Below, piece after piece: positions 53,617 through 64,000 of a stretch of 64,000 nucleotides of DNA (position 1 is its first letter; each line of letters starts with the position of its first letter). The DNA lies in the NCBI GenBank assembly GCA_947396885.1, contig OX377205.1, forward strand, positions 66,622,969 through 66,686,968, read 5' to 3'. Below the pieces are notes generated by a model. That model had not been told where the DNA came from, ran no database searches, and saw only the letters and a list, made by a program, of their open reading frames with translations. This stretch comes from Heligmosomoides polygyrus polygyrus (lineage: Eukaryota; Nematoda; Chromadorea; Rhabditida; Heligmosomidae). The translations under genes were made by a program, and so were the position numbers.

Positions 53617-55779
53617 CGAGGGTGGTCCATGGAATGGACATCAATGGATCAAAATTTGTGATAAGCTGTGATAAGCTTTTGTGAAGAAGATGATAGGTGT
53701 AGCGTGAACAGGGCTTTCATAAGCTGCTTTTGAGTGTAGGTAACATTATCACTGGTCCGTGCTTACAATTCCATTTGAATTTTGAGCTTATCACAGCAAT
53801 CCATCTGAAAGAAATAGTGAACATTCTGAGACATTTGGAAGTCTATTACGCATCATATGCCACACGTCTTGCTGTTCGTAGCCCCTTCAAATTAGATTAG
53901 GCATGTAGGTGTACGTATGCTGACGTATTGTAATCTTCTAACTTTCGCGCGTACTTAATGCTGGTGGCGTTCTTGCACGGGTTCAGATGGGGAAGCAGGA
54001 CTCTTTAAGTGTTTATAAGGTGTTTGATTATGAGTGAGTGACACATATTTTTAAATTTTAGGAACGGGGCGTAGTCTAGATATTATAAAGAATAGAATTT
54101 GGACCTATAACCTTAATTTACCTATGTAATCAGCACAGTAATTACAATCGGATGTTGTTTTCGCGATCATCACTCCAAATTTTCTCTTTTAACGGAGTTT
54201 GGGGAACCTTTCTTCGATCTCTGTAGTGATCGAAGTACAATATGTAGTGTCCAAAACTACTAGATGTGCAATTTTCAGGCAAGGTCAATGCTGCCAGGGT
54301 AGGATCACACAGTGGAAGTGCTCGACCAATTTGAAGAAACTGTTAACGTCATAGGCTGCCCATAAGTGATCGGCCGTCTTCTTTTATGCTTTTTGTACCT
54401 GTGTGCCCTTATATAGAAGTTGTGTTATAACTAATCTATAAATTGTCGTGCATTATAGGTTTGGGATCCTGTGATGAATCAACAGGCACCAACAAAGGGG
54501 AAAGTAGTAAAAGAAACGTAGCACACCAGATTTGAATCAGACAAGCAGATACCGTTTCTCTATTCTTCTTTGGATGCTAAACACTCGAGAAAAAATGAGA
54601 GAAACTTGCGGAACACAGATTCCTAACCTTCAAGGTCCGTTCGTGAAGCAGCACCTCTACCTTCACCACACAGACCCCCATTGTCAGCATCTAGCGCCTG
54701 CGTGATGAGTTCGAGCCTGCAGACCGCTAACCACTGCTAACCGTAACAAAAGTTGAGTGCCTCTCACTCGTTCGTCAAAAGCTTCAACGATTCGTCAAAA
54801 GTGAAATACGTTCTGTCACTATTTCGAGGGTGAAGATTCTTCCTAAAGTATTCGTTCTTGCAATTCCGTCATTTCGTTTGTCAGACGCGTTGCCACTGTA
54901 AAGCATTCACGTGTTCAAAGCGCCCACGGATTTCAGCAACATTCCGCCTACTATGTTAGTTTCGAGTCTCTTTGCTGTGAGTTGCTGTGCTACATGGAGT
55001 CGAAGGGTCTTTATGTGGCCAATCTGGCATTTAGAAACCGAAAAATAGAGTTCAAACTGTCTGCTCCCCAAAGTTTTCATTGTCTAGGAGAGCCTATAAG
55101 TTTGGCTTTAAAATTTGTTTTAATGTTGATGCAGTTGGGTCCATTTTGTTTTCCACGGTGTTGGTTACATTCAAAAGGGTAGAAATAAACAGCTGTTTTG
55201 AGACTTAATAAGCTTTCTTGACCACAATATTGTGCGATACGGGTCTGTGGAAACGTAAACCGTCAAGGCCGCTCTGCTTGTTAGTGCTCTACACCTCCTC
55301 TAGGGACGGGTACAGTCTTACGCAGCAGTTTGAGCAAAACCGGTTTTCATTAATGCCGGGTGGCGTATGAAGAAGTTCTACATATGTATGTAGTTACGTC
55401 AAATTCTCTAAAAACAAAATCATGCCCTCATCTATCACTGCGTTCAGAAACATGGTCAACAGATACATCGGTCCCTGATGCACGCGCTCTCTCATCACAA
55501 TTCTGCCGTAGACCTATTTGTTTTTATTTAACGTCGCCTGTTCCTTGTTTTAAGTTTTCTTTTTTTGCTATGATTTAGTCACTCACTTATTTGATGGAAG
55601 GTGACCAATGTGTTGTTCTCTCTTTTGCGTTTGACTAGCCTCCTCCTGCTTGAAACAGCAGCAACTGCGCGAGCTTCAGAGTATCTAGATCCAGAAGACG
55701 GGTCCGCTACGTCACGCAACAAGCGTCCTGCTTCCGAATACGTGTCACCACGTCTGCCGTGAGCATGGGAAGACCACTA

Positions 55780-56025
55780 AGGAGGTGGCAGAGAAGGGCA
55801 GTAAGGGGACCTTCAATATGGACCAAGAGAACGACCAGGAAAGGAAGGAACACCTGGAGGAGGGACCAGGACGGGGAAACCTGCAATAACAGACCAGTAG
55901 GGGGCCAATAGTGGAAGCAAATAAGTGGACCAGGAGTTGGGACCAAGAAGGTGGAGGAGGAAAGGGAGGGGAGAAGACCAGTAAAGACGGGCCAGCAATT
56001 AGATTCAGTAGGAAGGAACGAGAGA
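55780..56025 (+). repeat. Purine-rich imperfect GGACCAGG-type repeats
   Basis: About 245 bp strongly biased to A and G on the plus strand, with recurring GGACCAGG, GACCAAGA and GACCAGTA words at irregular spacing (e.g. 55860-55875 and 55930-55950). It resembles a degenerate minisatellite. Confidence 0.55.
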
Positions 56026-56612
56026 GGGAAAACCCGGATTCGGAAGACGTTTCAAGGGGAAACGCAAGCTGTTGAACATGAGAACTGTTGCGGAGGAGCC
56101 ACCTGAGGGTAGAAGTACTGCGCAGCAGAAACCAATGGCGATACTGGATGGTACGAAGAGAATGTCCGTAATGAAGTACCGAAATGGTGAACGGCTTGAT
56201 GCCGACAAAGTACGCAGCAGGTACTAGATTCTAGTGGCTTTCAATTCACAAGAACTAATTTCCGTAGGTCAGTGATGCTGCAAAGCGGCGCGAAGCGCAC
56301 AAGTGCGATACACCATTAGACGTGTCGGTGCACTTGTATATAGTAATTCAATATTGCTTCACCCACCTTCACGCTCTTGTGAATGCCAGGTAATGCTTCA
56401 ATTTCTAGCCTACGTAATCCTATGTAAACTCAATCATGAATCCGGAATCAAAAATTCTTCCAATCGCGTTGATTAAACTTTGATTAAGCGTCAAACGTTC
56501 GTGCAAGCAGAGCTCTGCAAGAAGCCCTTCTTCAAGGATGTATTTAAGATGTCATCCTGCCCACCGAAAAGGTTGCAGGTGCATAGGTGTAAGCGTCGGA
56601 TTCCTAGCTGGT

Positions 56613-56738
56613 GCCGGATTCATTAACAGTTAAAAACGCGGGTAGACGGGGTCATACCCCATGGAGGTGCAGATGAATGCTTCACCGTGGTTATCTCTAC
56701 CCCTTTTACCTGCAGGTTGAATCGTTAATGAATCCGGC
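56613..56738. repeat. 15-bp inverted repeat
   Basis: GCCGGATTCATTAAC at 56613-56627 and its exact reverse complement at 56724-56738, 96 bp apart. There are no flanking duplications. Confidence 0.8.
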
Positions 56739-57542
56739 CCTGATCTTACAAAGCTGTAGCTGGAGCATCCAAAGATGAGTCCGTAAGACACTGCAGCAGC
56801 TTTTACGGTAGCGATGGGCTTCGTCACGATGTGAATGTGGTCGGTCGTGTCTCCACGAATTCCTGCTTATTCGCTTGGTGCATAAATCGTTAAGCGCTTT
56901 GGCGATCATGTTGTGATGACTTTAGGGAATAACTCCTGAAATACAGGATGGTGTTCACCTACAACTCGAGTTCAGCTGCTGGCTATATAGTTCTGATTTA
57001 TGAAAAAGAGGCTGTACAAATGAGTAGAATTTCATTAAGCCATTAAAAGGAATCGCATGCAAGGGTCGAGGCAGAAGAATGATTGGTCAGCGAGCGTTTA
57101 CCAGGCATGGTTACTCTACGCTCAAACATCAAGAGCGTCGAATGAATGAAATGCGAAACCAATGGATAAGATGCGGCAGACGCATAACCTCTCAGGGTTC
57201 TAGATTCTTCTTATGGTTAGGGGCATCGTATCTAACGATAAGATGTAAGAGTTACTTGAACTGCTTAACAACCGTTTTTGTTTTTTGGAAACAGAAGATT
57301 AGCAGATAGAAAGTATTTTAAAAAAGCTGTGCCTACCTTTGTTGGCTCGACGATCACTTCATCCGGATCCCTGATAACAATATGCTCTCCTGCCGCATTT
57401 TTCAACACACAACACTCGTCGTCTGTGAATTGCAGGTCTTCGAAGAAGGCTTAAGTGAATTCGTTCAAGGGACCAATGCAGTATTTGTGATAGAGAGAGA
57501 AGAGAGAGCAACATTAGACAATGCACGCATTTTTCCTTAATA

Positions 57543-57927
57543 ATGGGTTGGTCGAAAAGTCTTGTAACACTTGCACAACAATATTTCAATTTGTTCCTAT
57601 TTGTCAAAACAAAAACTCAGTCCACGATATATTCTCCATCCAAGTCTAAGATGACTTCCTCCTTGAATGCAGCGCAGATGTTGGAGGCCGCAGTCGTTGC
57701 GGAATGGCCTTGCAGAAATTCGTAGCAGACGATAGATTGTAGGATGCTGCTGCTGCCTGTCGTTGACATTGTCGCTGTATTCGCACTCGACGATGCCTTA
57801 TATAGTCTGCTTGAGGAAGCTTCCAGAGTGTACTGTGACGTCACCACACAAGATCAGTACTGTAAGAGCTTTAACAAATTTAACAGGCTGTAGCGTAAAC
57901 TGTTGCAAGACTTTTCGATCAACCCAA
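57543..57927. mobile_element. 385-bp deleted mariner (MITE-like)
   Basis: Ends ATGGGTTGGTCGAAAAGTCTTG and its near-reverse complement CAAGACTTTTCGATCAACCCAA, flanked by TA (57541-57542 and 57928-57929). On the minus strand a remnant of the mariner N-terminal helix-turn-helix survives (CYEFLQGHSATTAASNICAAF), so it is an internal deletion derivative of a full element. It lies only about 100 bp from the next mariner. Confidence 0.8.
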
Positions 57928-58023
57928 TATTATCAAACGCTACGCCGTATGCAATTCCTGATTGCAAAAAAGCTTGGATGACTTCCTGTACATAATTGAG
58001 AGCCGCAGCGCGAGCAACAAATA

Positions 58024-59306
58024 TTGGGTTGTAACGAATTAAATGGCACTGGCTCACGCCATTTTTTGGCGCGTCTTTACGCGTTTGATCAAGAACAAAC
58101 CGTAACATGTAGCATATCATTTAGAATCGCAAACTTTGCTCTACCGGTGAGTACCAAATTTTCTATGTAAAAGTGGGAAAACTTTAGAGTTTTATTGACT
58201 TTTCTGCAGATGGACAAAAGGGTAATCCGAGGCATTTACTTGTATGAATTCAAGCTGGGCACTACAGCTAAGGAGGCGGACGAGAAGATCAACGCCGCAT
58301 TCGGTCAAGGATGTTCCACAATTTGGACGGCGTATCGTTGGTATCAGAAGTTCCGGAATGGAGATGAGAGCTTGGAAGAACATGAAGGTCGTGGGAGGCA
58401 TAGTGATGTTGATGAGGACAAGCTGAGAGATGTGGTAGAGGAGGATCCACACAAAGGTACCAGAGAGATAGCGAAGGTTCTTGGCGTCAGTCACAACACA
58501 GCTGCCCGGCATCTGAAGGAAATTGGAAAGACCAAAAAGCTGGAAAGGTGGGTGCCTCACGAGCTGTCTGAGGAGCAAAGAAACCGACGATATGAGATCT
58601 CGTCCGCACTGCTTCTCCGGAACGAAACGGACCCATTCCTTGATCGCATCGTAACCTGTGACGAAAAATGGATAATGTACGACAACAGGCGACGATGGGC
58701 ACAGTGGGTGAACAGCGATGAGAGCCCCAAGGTTTTTGCGAAGCCGGAATTGCACCAAAAGAAAGTAATGGCGACAGTATGGTGGTGTTCGCTGGGAATT
58801 ATTCACCACAGCTTCCTCCCTCCTGGTGAATCCATCACGGCAGAGAAGTACTGCATTGAAATTGAAGAAGTGATGAAAAAGTTGAAGGATATCCGGCCGG
58901 CCTTGGTAAACCGAAGGCGAGTTCTCCTTCTGCACTACAATGCTCGCCCCCATGTAGCACGAATGACGTTGCAGAAATTGAATGAGCTGAGCATTGAAAC
59001 TCTACCACATCCTCCGTTTTCTCCCGACCTCTCCCCAACAGTCTACCATTTCTTCAAGCATCTTGGCGACTTCTTGGTAGGGAAAATATTCAAATACCAA
59101 CAGGATGCCGAAAGTGCCTTCGAAGATTTCGTCAATTCCAGAACTTCTGATTTTTATGCTACTGGGGTAAAAAAGCTTGTGTCACGTTGGCAAAGATGTG
59201 TAGAATCAGAAGGTTTTTATTTCGATTAATAAGCTTGCCTACGAGCCGAGATATTAACTGTTTAAATTTACAGTGGTTCAGTGCCATTTATTTCGTTACA
59301 ACCTAA
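58024..59306 (+). mobile_element. Full-length mariner element
   Basis: 1283 bp with terminal inverted repeats TTGGGTTGTAACGAATTAAA and (right, reversed) TTAGGTTGTAACGAAATAAA, flanked by TA (58022-58023 and 59307-59308). Carries one open transposase frame. The right repeat end has C/T and A/T differences from the left. Confidence 0.92.
58210..59229 (+). CDS. Mariner transposase, open frame but catalytically dead
   Basis: 339 aa from the ATG at 58210, close to the usual ~345 aa. The N-terminal helix-turn-helix region includes YLYEFKLGTTAKEADEKINA and HNTAARHLKEIGK. The linker motif WVPHEL is kept (residues 114-119). The DDE/D core has D151 (IVTCDEKWIMYDN). The second catalytic aspartate is Y243 (LLHYNARPHVA, normally HDNARPH) and the third is V278 (SPDLSPTVYHFF, normally SPTDYHFF). 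The 34-residue spacing is preserved. With two of three metal ligands gone it cannot cut DNA, yet the frame is uninterrupted and the DNA-binding half is intact. It may act as a competitor for inverted repeats or simply be a recent casualty. Confidence 0.92.
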   Translation: MDKRVIRGIYLYEFKLGTTAKEADEKINAAFGQGCSTIWTAYRWYQKFRNGDESLEEHEGRGRHSDVDEDKLRDVVEEDPHKGTREIAKVLGVSHNTAARHLKEIGKTKKLERWVPHELSEEQRNRRYEISSALLLRNETDPFLDRIVTCDEKWIMYDNRRRWAQWVNSDESPKVFAKPELHQKKVMATVWWCSLGIIHHSFLPPGESITAEKYCIEIEEVMKKLKDIRPALVNRRRVLLLHYNARPHVARMTLQKLNELSIETLPHPPFSPDLSPTVYHFFKHLGDFLVGKIFKYQQDAESAFEDFVNSRTSDFYATGVKKLVSRWQRCVESEGFYFD

Positions 59307-59309
59307 TAG

Positions 59310-60190
59310 CTGCGAAGATCTCAAACGCGGCCATATTCCATTTAGGCTTCCATGCCAAGCCCAACGCTAACCTTCCTCAGTGTGGGCACTGTGGCTTGCG
59401 GCATTACTATCAGAGCTCAGACTGCACAGCTTTCTGATCTTGAATTCGTATCCGCCACGCTATCAGAGAGTGAAGGAAACGAACGCACCTGTTGTATCGT
59501 CAATGAGCGCTGCACCGTCCATACCTGTTCGAGGGAACTCCAACTCCTCAACTCCATCAACTGCATTGTGAGGCTGCGTATCCATTTCCACACCTGGCAC
59601 ATATAATTCGTCATAATTCATGATATGGGCTGATTTTGGTAACTACATGCATCTGAATCCACCTTAGCCGGTTGTGCTCTGCTCCCAAAATATTCATGCT
59701 TCTAGTTTTTGAAACACTTATCCCATTGAAAGGTTACTCTTGAGCAACAGACATATTTCCGATTTTTTGCTTATTTTTTTACGAAAAGGATCCGGATTGT
59801 GAGACGAGAATAAATACATTGTTATAACACGGTCGCGGCTAATCGTTATGCTGGATAAGCTGAAACCTTTCCAAAACCTTTGCAAGTTCTAATATACTTC
59901 CCTAAAATTTGATAGGATTCGTTGGGGTAAACGCTCGAATGCGGAATGGAGCGAAAGTAGAATACCGGTCTAAGGGGACATTTTCTATGGTTAATACTTT
60001 GACTGCGAATGTTCCACTTCTTAAGCTCTAAAAAAATATTTTATCCGTGAATGGAAGCCTTCAAGAAGCAGAGTATTCCAAAAATATAAACTTTTCGGAT
60101 GCTCGCGAAATCGGCTCGTACCAGCTGTAAAATGTTCTCCACTTCAAATCAGTTTCATTAAGCCTCAAGTGGCTGGTATCAAGGTTGTGA
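59310..60190. other. No recognisable gene
   Basis: Short open frames only, no identified repeat. Confidence 0.4.
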
Positions 60191-60228
60191 GCTGTCATAA
60201 CGATGTTTTGTTGCGATCAAAACTTCTA

Positions 60229-60302
60229 GCGCCAGGCGGGACTCGAACCCGCACCTCCCTCTAACCGTGCGGGAATGCTCTACGCCATTACACCACCGGC
60301 GC
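60229..60302 (-). tRNA. tRNA-like gene (left arm), anticodon uncertain
   Basis: 74-nt cloverleaf on the minus strand: acceptor GCGCCGG with CTGGCGC (one G-U), D stem GTGT-type with AATGG loop, and perfect T arm GCGGG-TTCGAGT-CCCGC. The anticodon arm CCCGC-ACGGTTA-GAGGG has one G-A mismatch and C instead of U at position 33, giving apparent GGT (Thr). A and B boxes are good Pol III promoter matches (GTGTAATGGCG, GGTTCGAGTCC). The unusual anticodon loop makes a pseudogene or a non-decoding tRNA-like RNA possible. No CCA is encoded. Confidence 0.5.
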
Positions 60303-60331
60303 CGTTTGATCGAACGCAACATCCACAAACG

Positions 60332-60405
60332 GCGCCGGTGGTGTAATGGCGTAGAGCATTCCCGCCCGGTTAGAAGGAGGTGCGGGTTCGAGTCCCGCCT
60401 GGCGC
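60332..60405 (+). tRNA. tRNA-like gene (right arm), anticodon uncertain
   Basis: Mirror copy of the left-arm tRNA-like sequence, diverging from it by 29 bp of DNA. It has the same acceptor, D and T arms, but the anticodon arm reads CCCGC-CCGGTTA-GAAGG, adding a second mismatch, so its fold is weaker. The apparent anticodon is again GGT. Confidence 0.45.
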
Positions 60406-60442
60406 TAGAAGTTTTGATCGCAACAAAACATCGTTATGACAG

Positions 60443-63090
60443 TTCTCCACTTCCTTTTAAAGCGCAAGGAAGCGAAAATTGACTAGCCGGTACACGTATG
60501 AGATGAGACATGAATGCTCTGAGTTCTAGGTATATTTGCCTACCTCCTGTTCTTTACAGTAGATGATTGTTGCTTGCCTACGTTTGGACCTCCATTTTTT
60601 TGTGATTCCGATTTTTTTCGCGAGGCAAGTAAATTGGTTTTGTCGGATGACGGTGAATAAGGAACGCGACTTTCATTAACTGGGGTAGGTATGGCGGTAT
60701 TGTTTTCACTGGGGATATTAATATGAACATATCATTTTCCCTTTAAACTTGACACTTCTCAGTTTTTCACGTAATAGTATAATAGTAATCTAATGCAAAA
60801 TAGACACCATTTGGCAACATCAAAGAATTTATTGAAATGCAAATTTGTATTAAAAAACTCCTTCACAGAGAGGGTGCGTTAAGAAAAAATGCGTGCACTT
60901 TTAGAATGAGCATAATATTTTTATGCCCTTGGCCCAAACTACGTTCTTAGATTCCTTCTGAAGTGCACTGACACGGAGAAATGTCTCCTGTGAAAAGATT
61001 GGGCCTTGCACTCGCAGAGGGCATTGCAATGTTAACTTGATTGGTAGTGTAAGCAAATGCTATTTATCTGAGCTTGCGCAGAGGAGGATGGTAGCGTGCC
61101 TTTTCTACGGTGATTGGATCTGTCGTTTTCATTATAGATTTACAGGCACGTAAACAGCATCTACACTAACATTCCAATGGGCAATGCAATGTTTAGAACG
61201 AGCGCATAGCGCAATATCTTCACACAACGCATCAGCAAACTCGTTGCTTTTGGGCAAGCCTCAAAATATTGTTCGAGATCAAGTGGTGCGAGTATTTTGT
61301 GCCTGTTCAATTAGTGTAGAGATTTTTCTAAAGACAGTCTGCGTAGGTGAATTTTTACTAAAGGGACTCCTTTAAATAAAGAAGCTAAATTTGACTTCGT
61401 TAGCCCACCGCTACTTAAAGTATAGACGCGTCTAATTTGGTCCGCAACACGTACATATTATTTCTTAAAGTTGTTTTTAAATTATTTAAGTGTCCAGTTT
61501 AAAGTGAAGATGGATTAGATGTATTTGTAACGGTGAAAAGTACCGCCAAACCCACTGATACCGCGATTCGTCAACATGCGGTGTGATAAATTTGGGATCA
61601 AACTCGCTTTATCGGTTGTTATGTAGGTCGGCACATTGAATCCGCTATGATACCTCCGATATCGCTGATGAATGTGGCCCCAGGAGGCAGGCAAGTTAAG
61701 TGGCATCAATGGTGATAGTGCGATCTACTGGGCAAGCCGATTGCTGGACGAATTCGATCATCAAGAATTCGCCCGAAAATGGTCATCTGTGAAAAACAAT
61801 GGAATCGTATGACAATGAGAGCAGTATGCAAGACAAGCCTTCTCTTGCGCGTGGTGTCTACCATGTTCTAAAATGACCGGTTGACAGACAACTAAATTTT
61901 TACCCCTCCCAGCAAAATCTCTTTCTGATTCTCCGGCCTCACTACCTAGTCAGAGGTATGGAAGCCTTGGCTATACTGGACCAAGAGAAACTACCCGAGC
62001 TGTGCGAATCAGCAGGCTCACTCCAGCTGCTTTACGAAGCGCCTAGGATTGCTTCACAGCACCTCTCAATTCCAAACCACCATAAGACAGTCAAACACTT
62101 CACAGCTTAACAAGCTGCAGACTTTCCCAGAAAACTCTTCCCTTGAATCTTCCCAGAAAACGTTACTACTGTTTGACAGGTGATAAATTTTTAACTTCTA
62201 AAGCAACATCCATTCGATGCCCTATTTTGATAGAGAATAAGGCGGAAATAGTACTGTTACCGTGGTGTTGAGAAAACGCCGTAGAATTATTCTGTTGCGG
62301 TGTGTTACACGTTAAAAACCCTTTAAATCTTTATAAAATAACTTTAATAAAATCCGTTATATGAGATGAGCTTCAAATTGATGGCGATGTCTGTTCCTTC
62401 ACGAGTTGCCACTAGAATCTGCTCGATTCTGTGAGCTGACCCGAACATGGACAGTCGAATGCGGCAGACAAGGCCGGCCTACGAACAACTCATGTCACAT
62501 CATATTGGTGTATGTCAATTCACCAAATCCGAAATTTTGCTACCGCGCTCGCGAGAGCTGGCGGCAGTCGTAAAATTCGGCGAGCGTGAGAAGTGTTACA
62601 AATCGCAACAAATGTACATAGCGATCAGAAAAGATTTCATTCCATACGAATTAATTTTGCCTAAATTGTCCGCTTGCTGACCAGACGTTTGGCTTACATA
62701 TTATGCTGACATTTTTTCGAGCTTGAACCAAACCGTCTAAAAGCACAGCAAGAAGCCGAAGGATAACAAGTTGCCTGTACTTAACGGCTTCCTCAGCTTC
62801 AACACCTGCTGCCCGCCTTCAGCCGACAACATTAAAAGGACCTTCAAGAGGACGCGAGACTCAATGCCATCAAGGAGGAAGCTCACACCTATACGTCTCG
62901 CTATTCCTTCAGTATAAGGAGATTTTAGAGATCTGCGTACCGAAGCCGTTCGACGTCTCGGGATCGAATCCAGGAAGAAGTCAGCAACGTCAACCTGTTA
63001 TTTCCGCTGCAAATTTGGAAAATAAGAATTAATTATTTTTGGGTATATCTTCGTTATCATAGTAGTGAAGCTCGATGTAGTCAAATCTTT
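60443..63090. other. No recognisable gene
   Basis: Short open frames, the longest being 62447-62680 plus (77 codons, FGEREKCYKSQQMYIAIRKD), with no recognised domain. No repeat boundaries or RNA genes seen. Confidence 0.45.
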
Positions 63091-63094
63091 ATTG

Positions 63095-63127
63095 ACGACG
63101 TTTCGGGTCTTAAGCCCTTCTTCAGGT
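63095..63127 (-). ncRNA. Hammerhead-like ribozyme motif of a second PLE
   Basis: On the minus strand: stem I half GAC, core CTGAAGA, extra A, stem II GGG-CTTAAGA-CCC, core GAAA, stem III AC/GT, cleavage triplet GTC, stem I half GTC, then AATAAAG. Relative to the first PLE the stem I and II bases differ but remain complementary. It lies downstream of the GIY-YIG relic on the same strand, the position of a PLE terminal repeat. Confidence 0.5.
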
Positions 63128-63389
63128 CTAAAAGAACGCCTATACGTCATACATTGCATATATTAATAGCAACAAAACGTCTGACATACTACAGACCTGG
63201 CTGGGTAATCGGGAAGGGAAGCGGGTAAAGCCAATGACTTCGAATACGTGGCTTGGCCGGATATGAGGTGCAGGGGTCTCTGGGCTGCTTATATAGAATT
63301 TCGGGAAGTGACCGGTCTCTCTTCTCTCAATGTCGCCATCATCCTCAGCGGTCAAATCACTAGCCTTAGAGACTGATAAGGCTCATTGA

Positions 63390-64000
63390 ACTTTTCATTT
63401 CTTCCTTCTTGTTATGAGTGGTCTCCAGTACTTTATTTCAAGCGCTTCCTTAATCTTCCTCTCCACTGGATCTGTTAGATTTCTATGGAGGATCGAGACT
63501 CGCAGCTGTGGCAGTGAATCACGTGTATGTCTAAGGGTACGATGTCTAGAGAATGGATTATCTGGGTAGCTCTGGGGGCTACGCAGTGCTCTATAATGTT
63601 CATCCATTCTCATACAAAGTGCTCTCGCTGTTTCGCCACTTTAGAATTCTTCACATGTCATACAAACCACTTTGTACACCACACACCTCATTTGGAAAAT
63701 TTGGTTATCCTCTTCACAGATAAAGCAATCTGACGTTTCACACTGACTCTCGTATGGACGCGACGCTGTAAGCAGACGTCGCAGAGATGGAGGTGGTCAA
63801 AACACGAGGCTTATAGGGAGCCGCGATCGTTTTACGACACGGATGATGTACAAAGCGAAAGAATCCGTGATGAAAGGAACAATCAGAGGAGAACTACCAG
63901 CTTGTCGCTGAGGTTTCCAGCAACGACATAGCGTTGTGCCATATCCGTTCTGCCGCAGGATTTCTTTGATTTGATCTTCCACCTCTTGAGAATTCGTAGT
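63390..64000 (-). pseudogene. Penelope-like element 2, GIY-YIG endonuclease (runs off window)
   Basis: Minus-strand text from the right edge: a SDCFICEEDNQIFQMRCVVY segment with VCMTC (zinc-linked cysteines and start of GIY-YIG), then ALCMRMDEHYRALRSP, SFSRHRTLRHT-type text and VSILHRNLTDPVERKIKEAL. EIKYWRPLITRRK is the usual PLE C-terminus. One stop replaces the expected YIG segment, so the copy is broken. The RT half should lie beyond position 64000. This is a different PLE family from the 13-20 kb one. Confidence 0.75.

Larger units (their letters stand above)
52831..57540. other. No recognisable gene
   Basis: 4.7 kb beyond RTE copy 2. Short open frames only. It contains a perfect 10-bp hairpin with CGAA tetraloop (53593-53616), a purine-rich stretch (55780-56020) and a 15-bp inverted repeat (56613-56627 with 56724-56738). 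No domains recognised. Confidence 0.5.
60192..60442. repeat. Large palindrome, 117-bp arms, 17-bp spacer
   Basis: Arm 60192-60308 is the reverse complement of 60326-60442 with about two mismatches. The spacer 60309-60325 is ATCGAACGCAACATCCA. Each arm contains a complete tRNA-like sequence plus about 35 bp of 3' flank (AGAAGTTTTGATCGCAACAAAACATCG). Palindromes of this size are unstable in cloning and replication, so the structure is either recent or an assembly feature. Confidence 0.95.

Noticed and set aside
56630..56909. Minus-strand text (e.g. DHIHIVTKPIATVKAAAVS) as a gene
   Set aside because: Two overlapping short frames, no splice support and no recognised domain, so it is not enough to call.
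58192..58953. 253-codon minus-strand frame over the mariner
   Set aside because: It is the antisense shadow of the mariner transposase frame. All family motifs read on the plus strand.
62447..62680. 77-codon plus-strand frame as a small gene
   Set aside because: No splice partners, no motif and a length expected by chance in this region. Mentioned only in the gap description.

Overview
The window looks like a transposon-packed stretch of a nematode genome, most likely a clade V (strongylid or hookworm-type) parasite. This is inferred from three things: very short GT-AG introns (38-100 bp) with TTTCAG-type acceptors, two candidate genes whose ATG directly follows a TTTCAG or TTCCAG acceptor (the SL trans-splicing signature), and a repeat set of RTE, CR1-like, BEL/Pao, Penelope-like, Tc1/mariner and hAT elements typical of such genomes. 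No housekeeping gene is recognisable. There are two unrecognised multi-exon host gene candidates (20618-21592 and 37403-38197, both minus strand).

Layout. 32-3950: decayed RTE-type LINE (minus strand, (GAA)n tail) split by a ~600 bp unknown insertion. 3949-7728: CR1-like LINE (minus) with ORF1 and ORF2 relics. 7729-11320: BEL/Pao relics between candidate LTRs, one of which holds a 940 bp element with TAA target duplication. 13478-19722: a Penelope-like element (PLE) with an inverted partial copy, split by a 3.6 kb foldback element. 20618-21592: gene candidate. 23753-24020: tRNA-derived SINE. 24890-26060: dead mariner. 26190-33090: RTE-1-like LINE holding a BEL/Pao element (27588-32451, 5-bp duplication) that has lost its integrase core. 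33317-35054: second foldback. 35130-36934: hAT-type element with 8-bp duplication. 37403-38197: gene candidate.

38862-52830 is the centrepiece: a second RTE copy holds a truncated CR1 and, at a TA site, an 8868-bp DNA transposon (43839-52706). It has near-identical 2.1 kb terminal inverted repeats and carries two apparently intact, divergently arranged, intron-containing genes: a 344-aa DD34E Tc1-like transposase and a 286-aa protein with a coiled coil and BEN-like C-terminal half. Every splice junction I could place keeps frame, so the element looks young and possibly autonomous. The foldback at 13678-17284 shares its terminal motif and TA target and may be a non-autonomous relative.

57543-59306: two mariner-family elements, one with a full-length transposase ORF missing two of three catalytic aspartates. 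60192-60442: a palindrome with 117-bp arms carrying tRNA-like sequences head to head. 63095-64000: the 3' end of another PLE. Hammerhead-like motifs occur in three PLE ends with compensatory base pairs. Short snap-back inverted duplications recur through the decayed elements. Many gaps (e.g. 11.3-13.5, 21.6-23.7, 52.8-57.5, 60.4-63.1 kb) hold nothing I can name.
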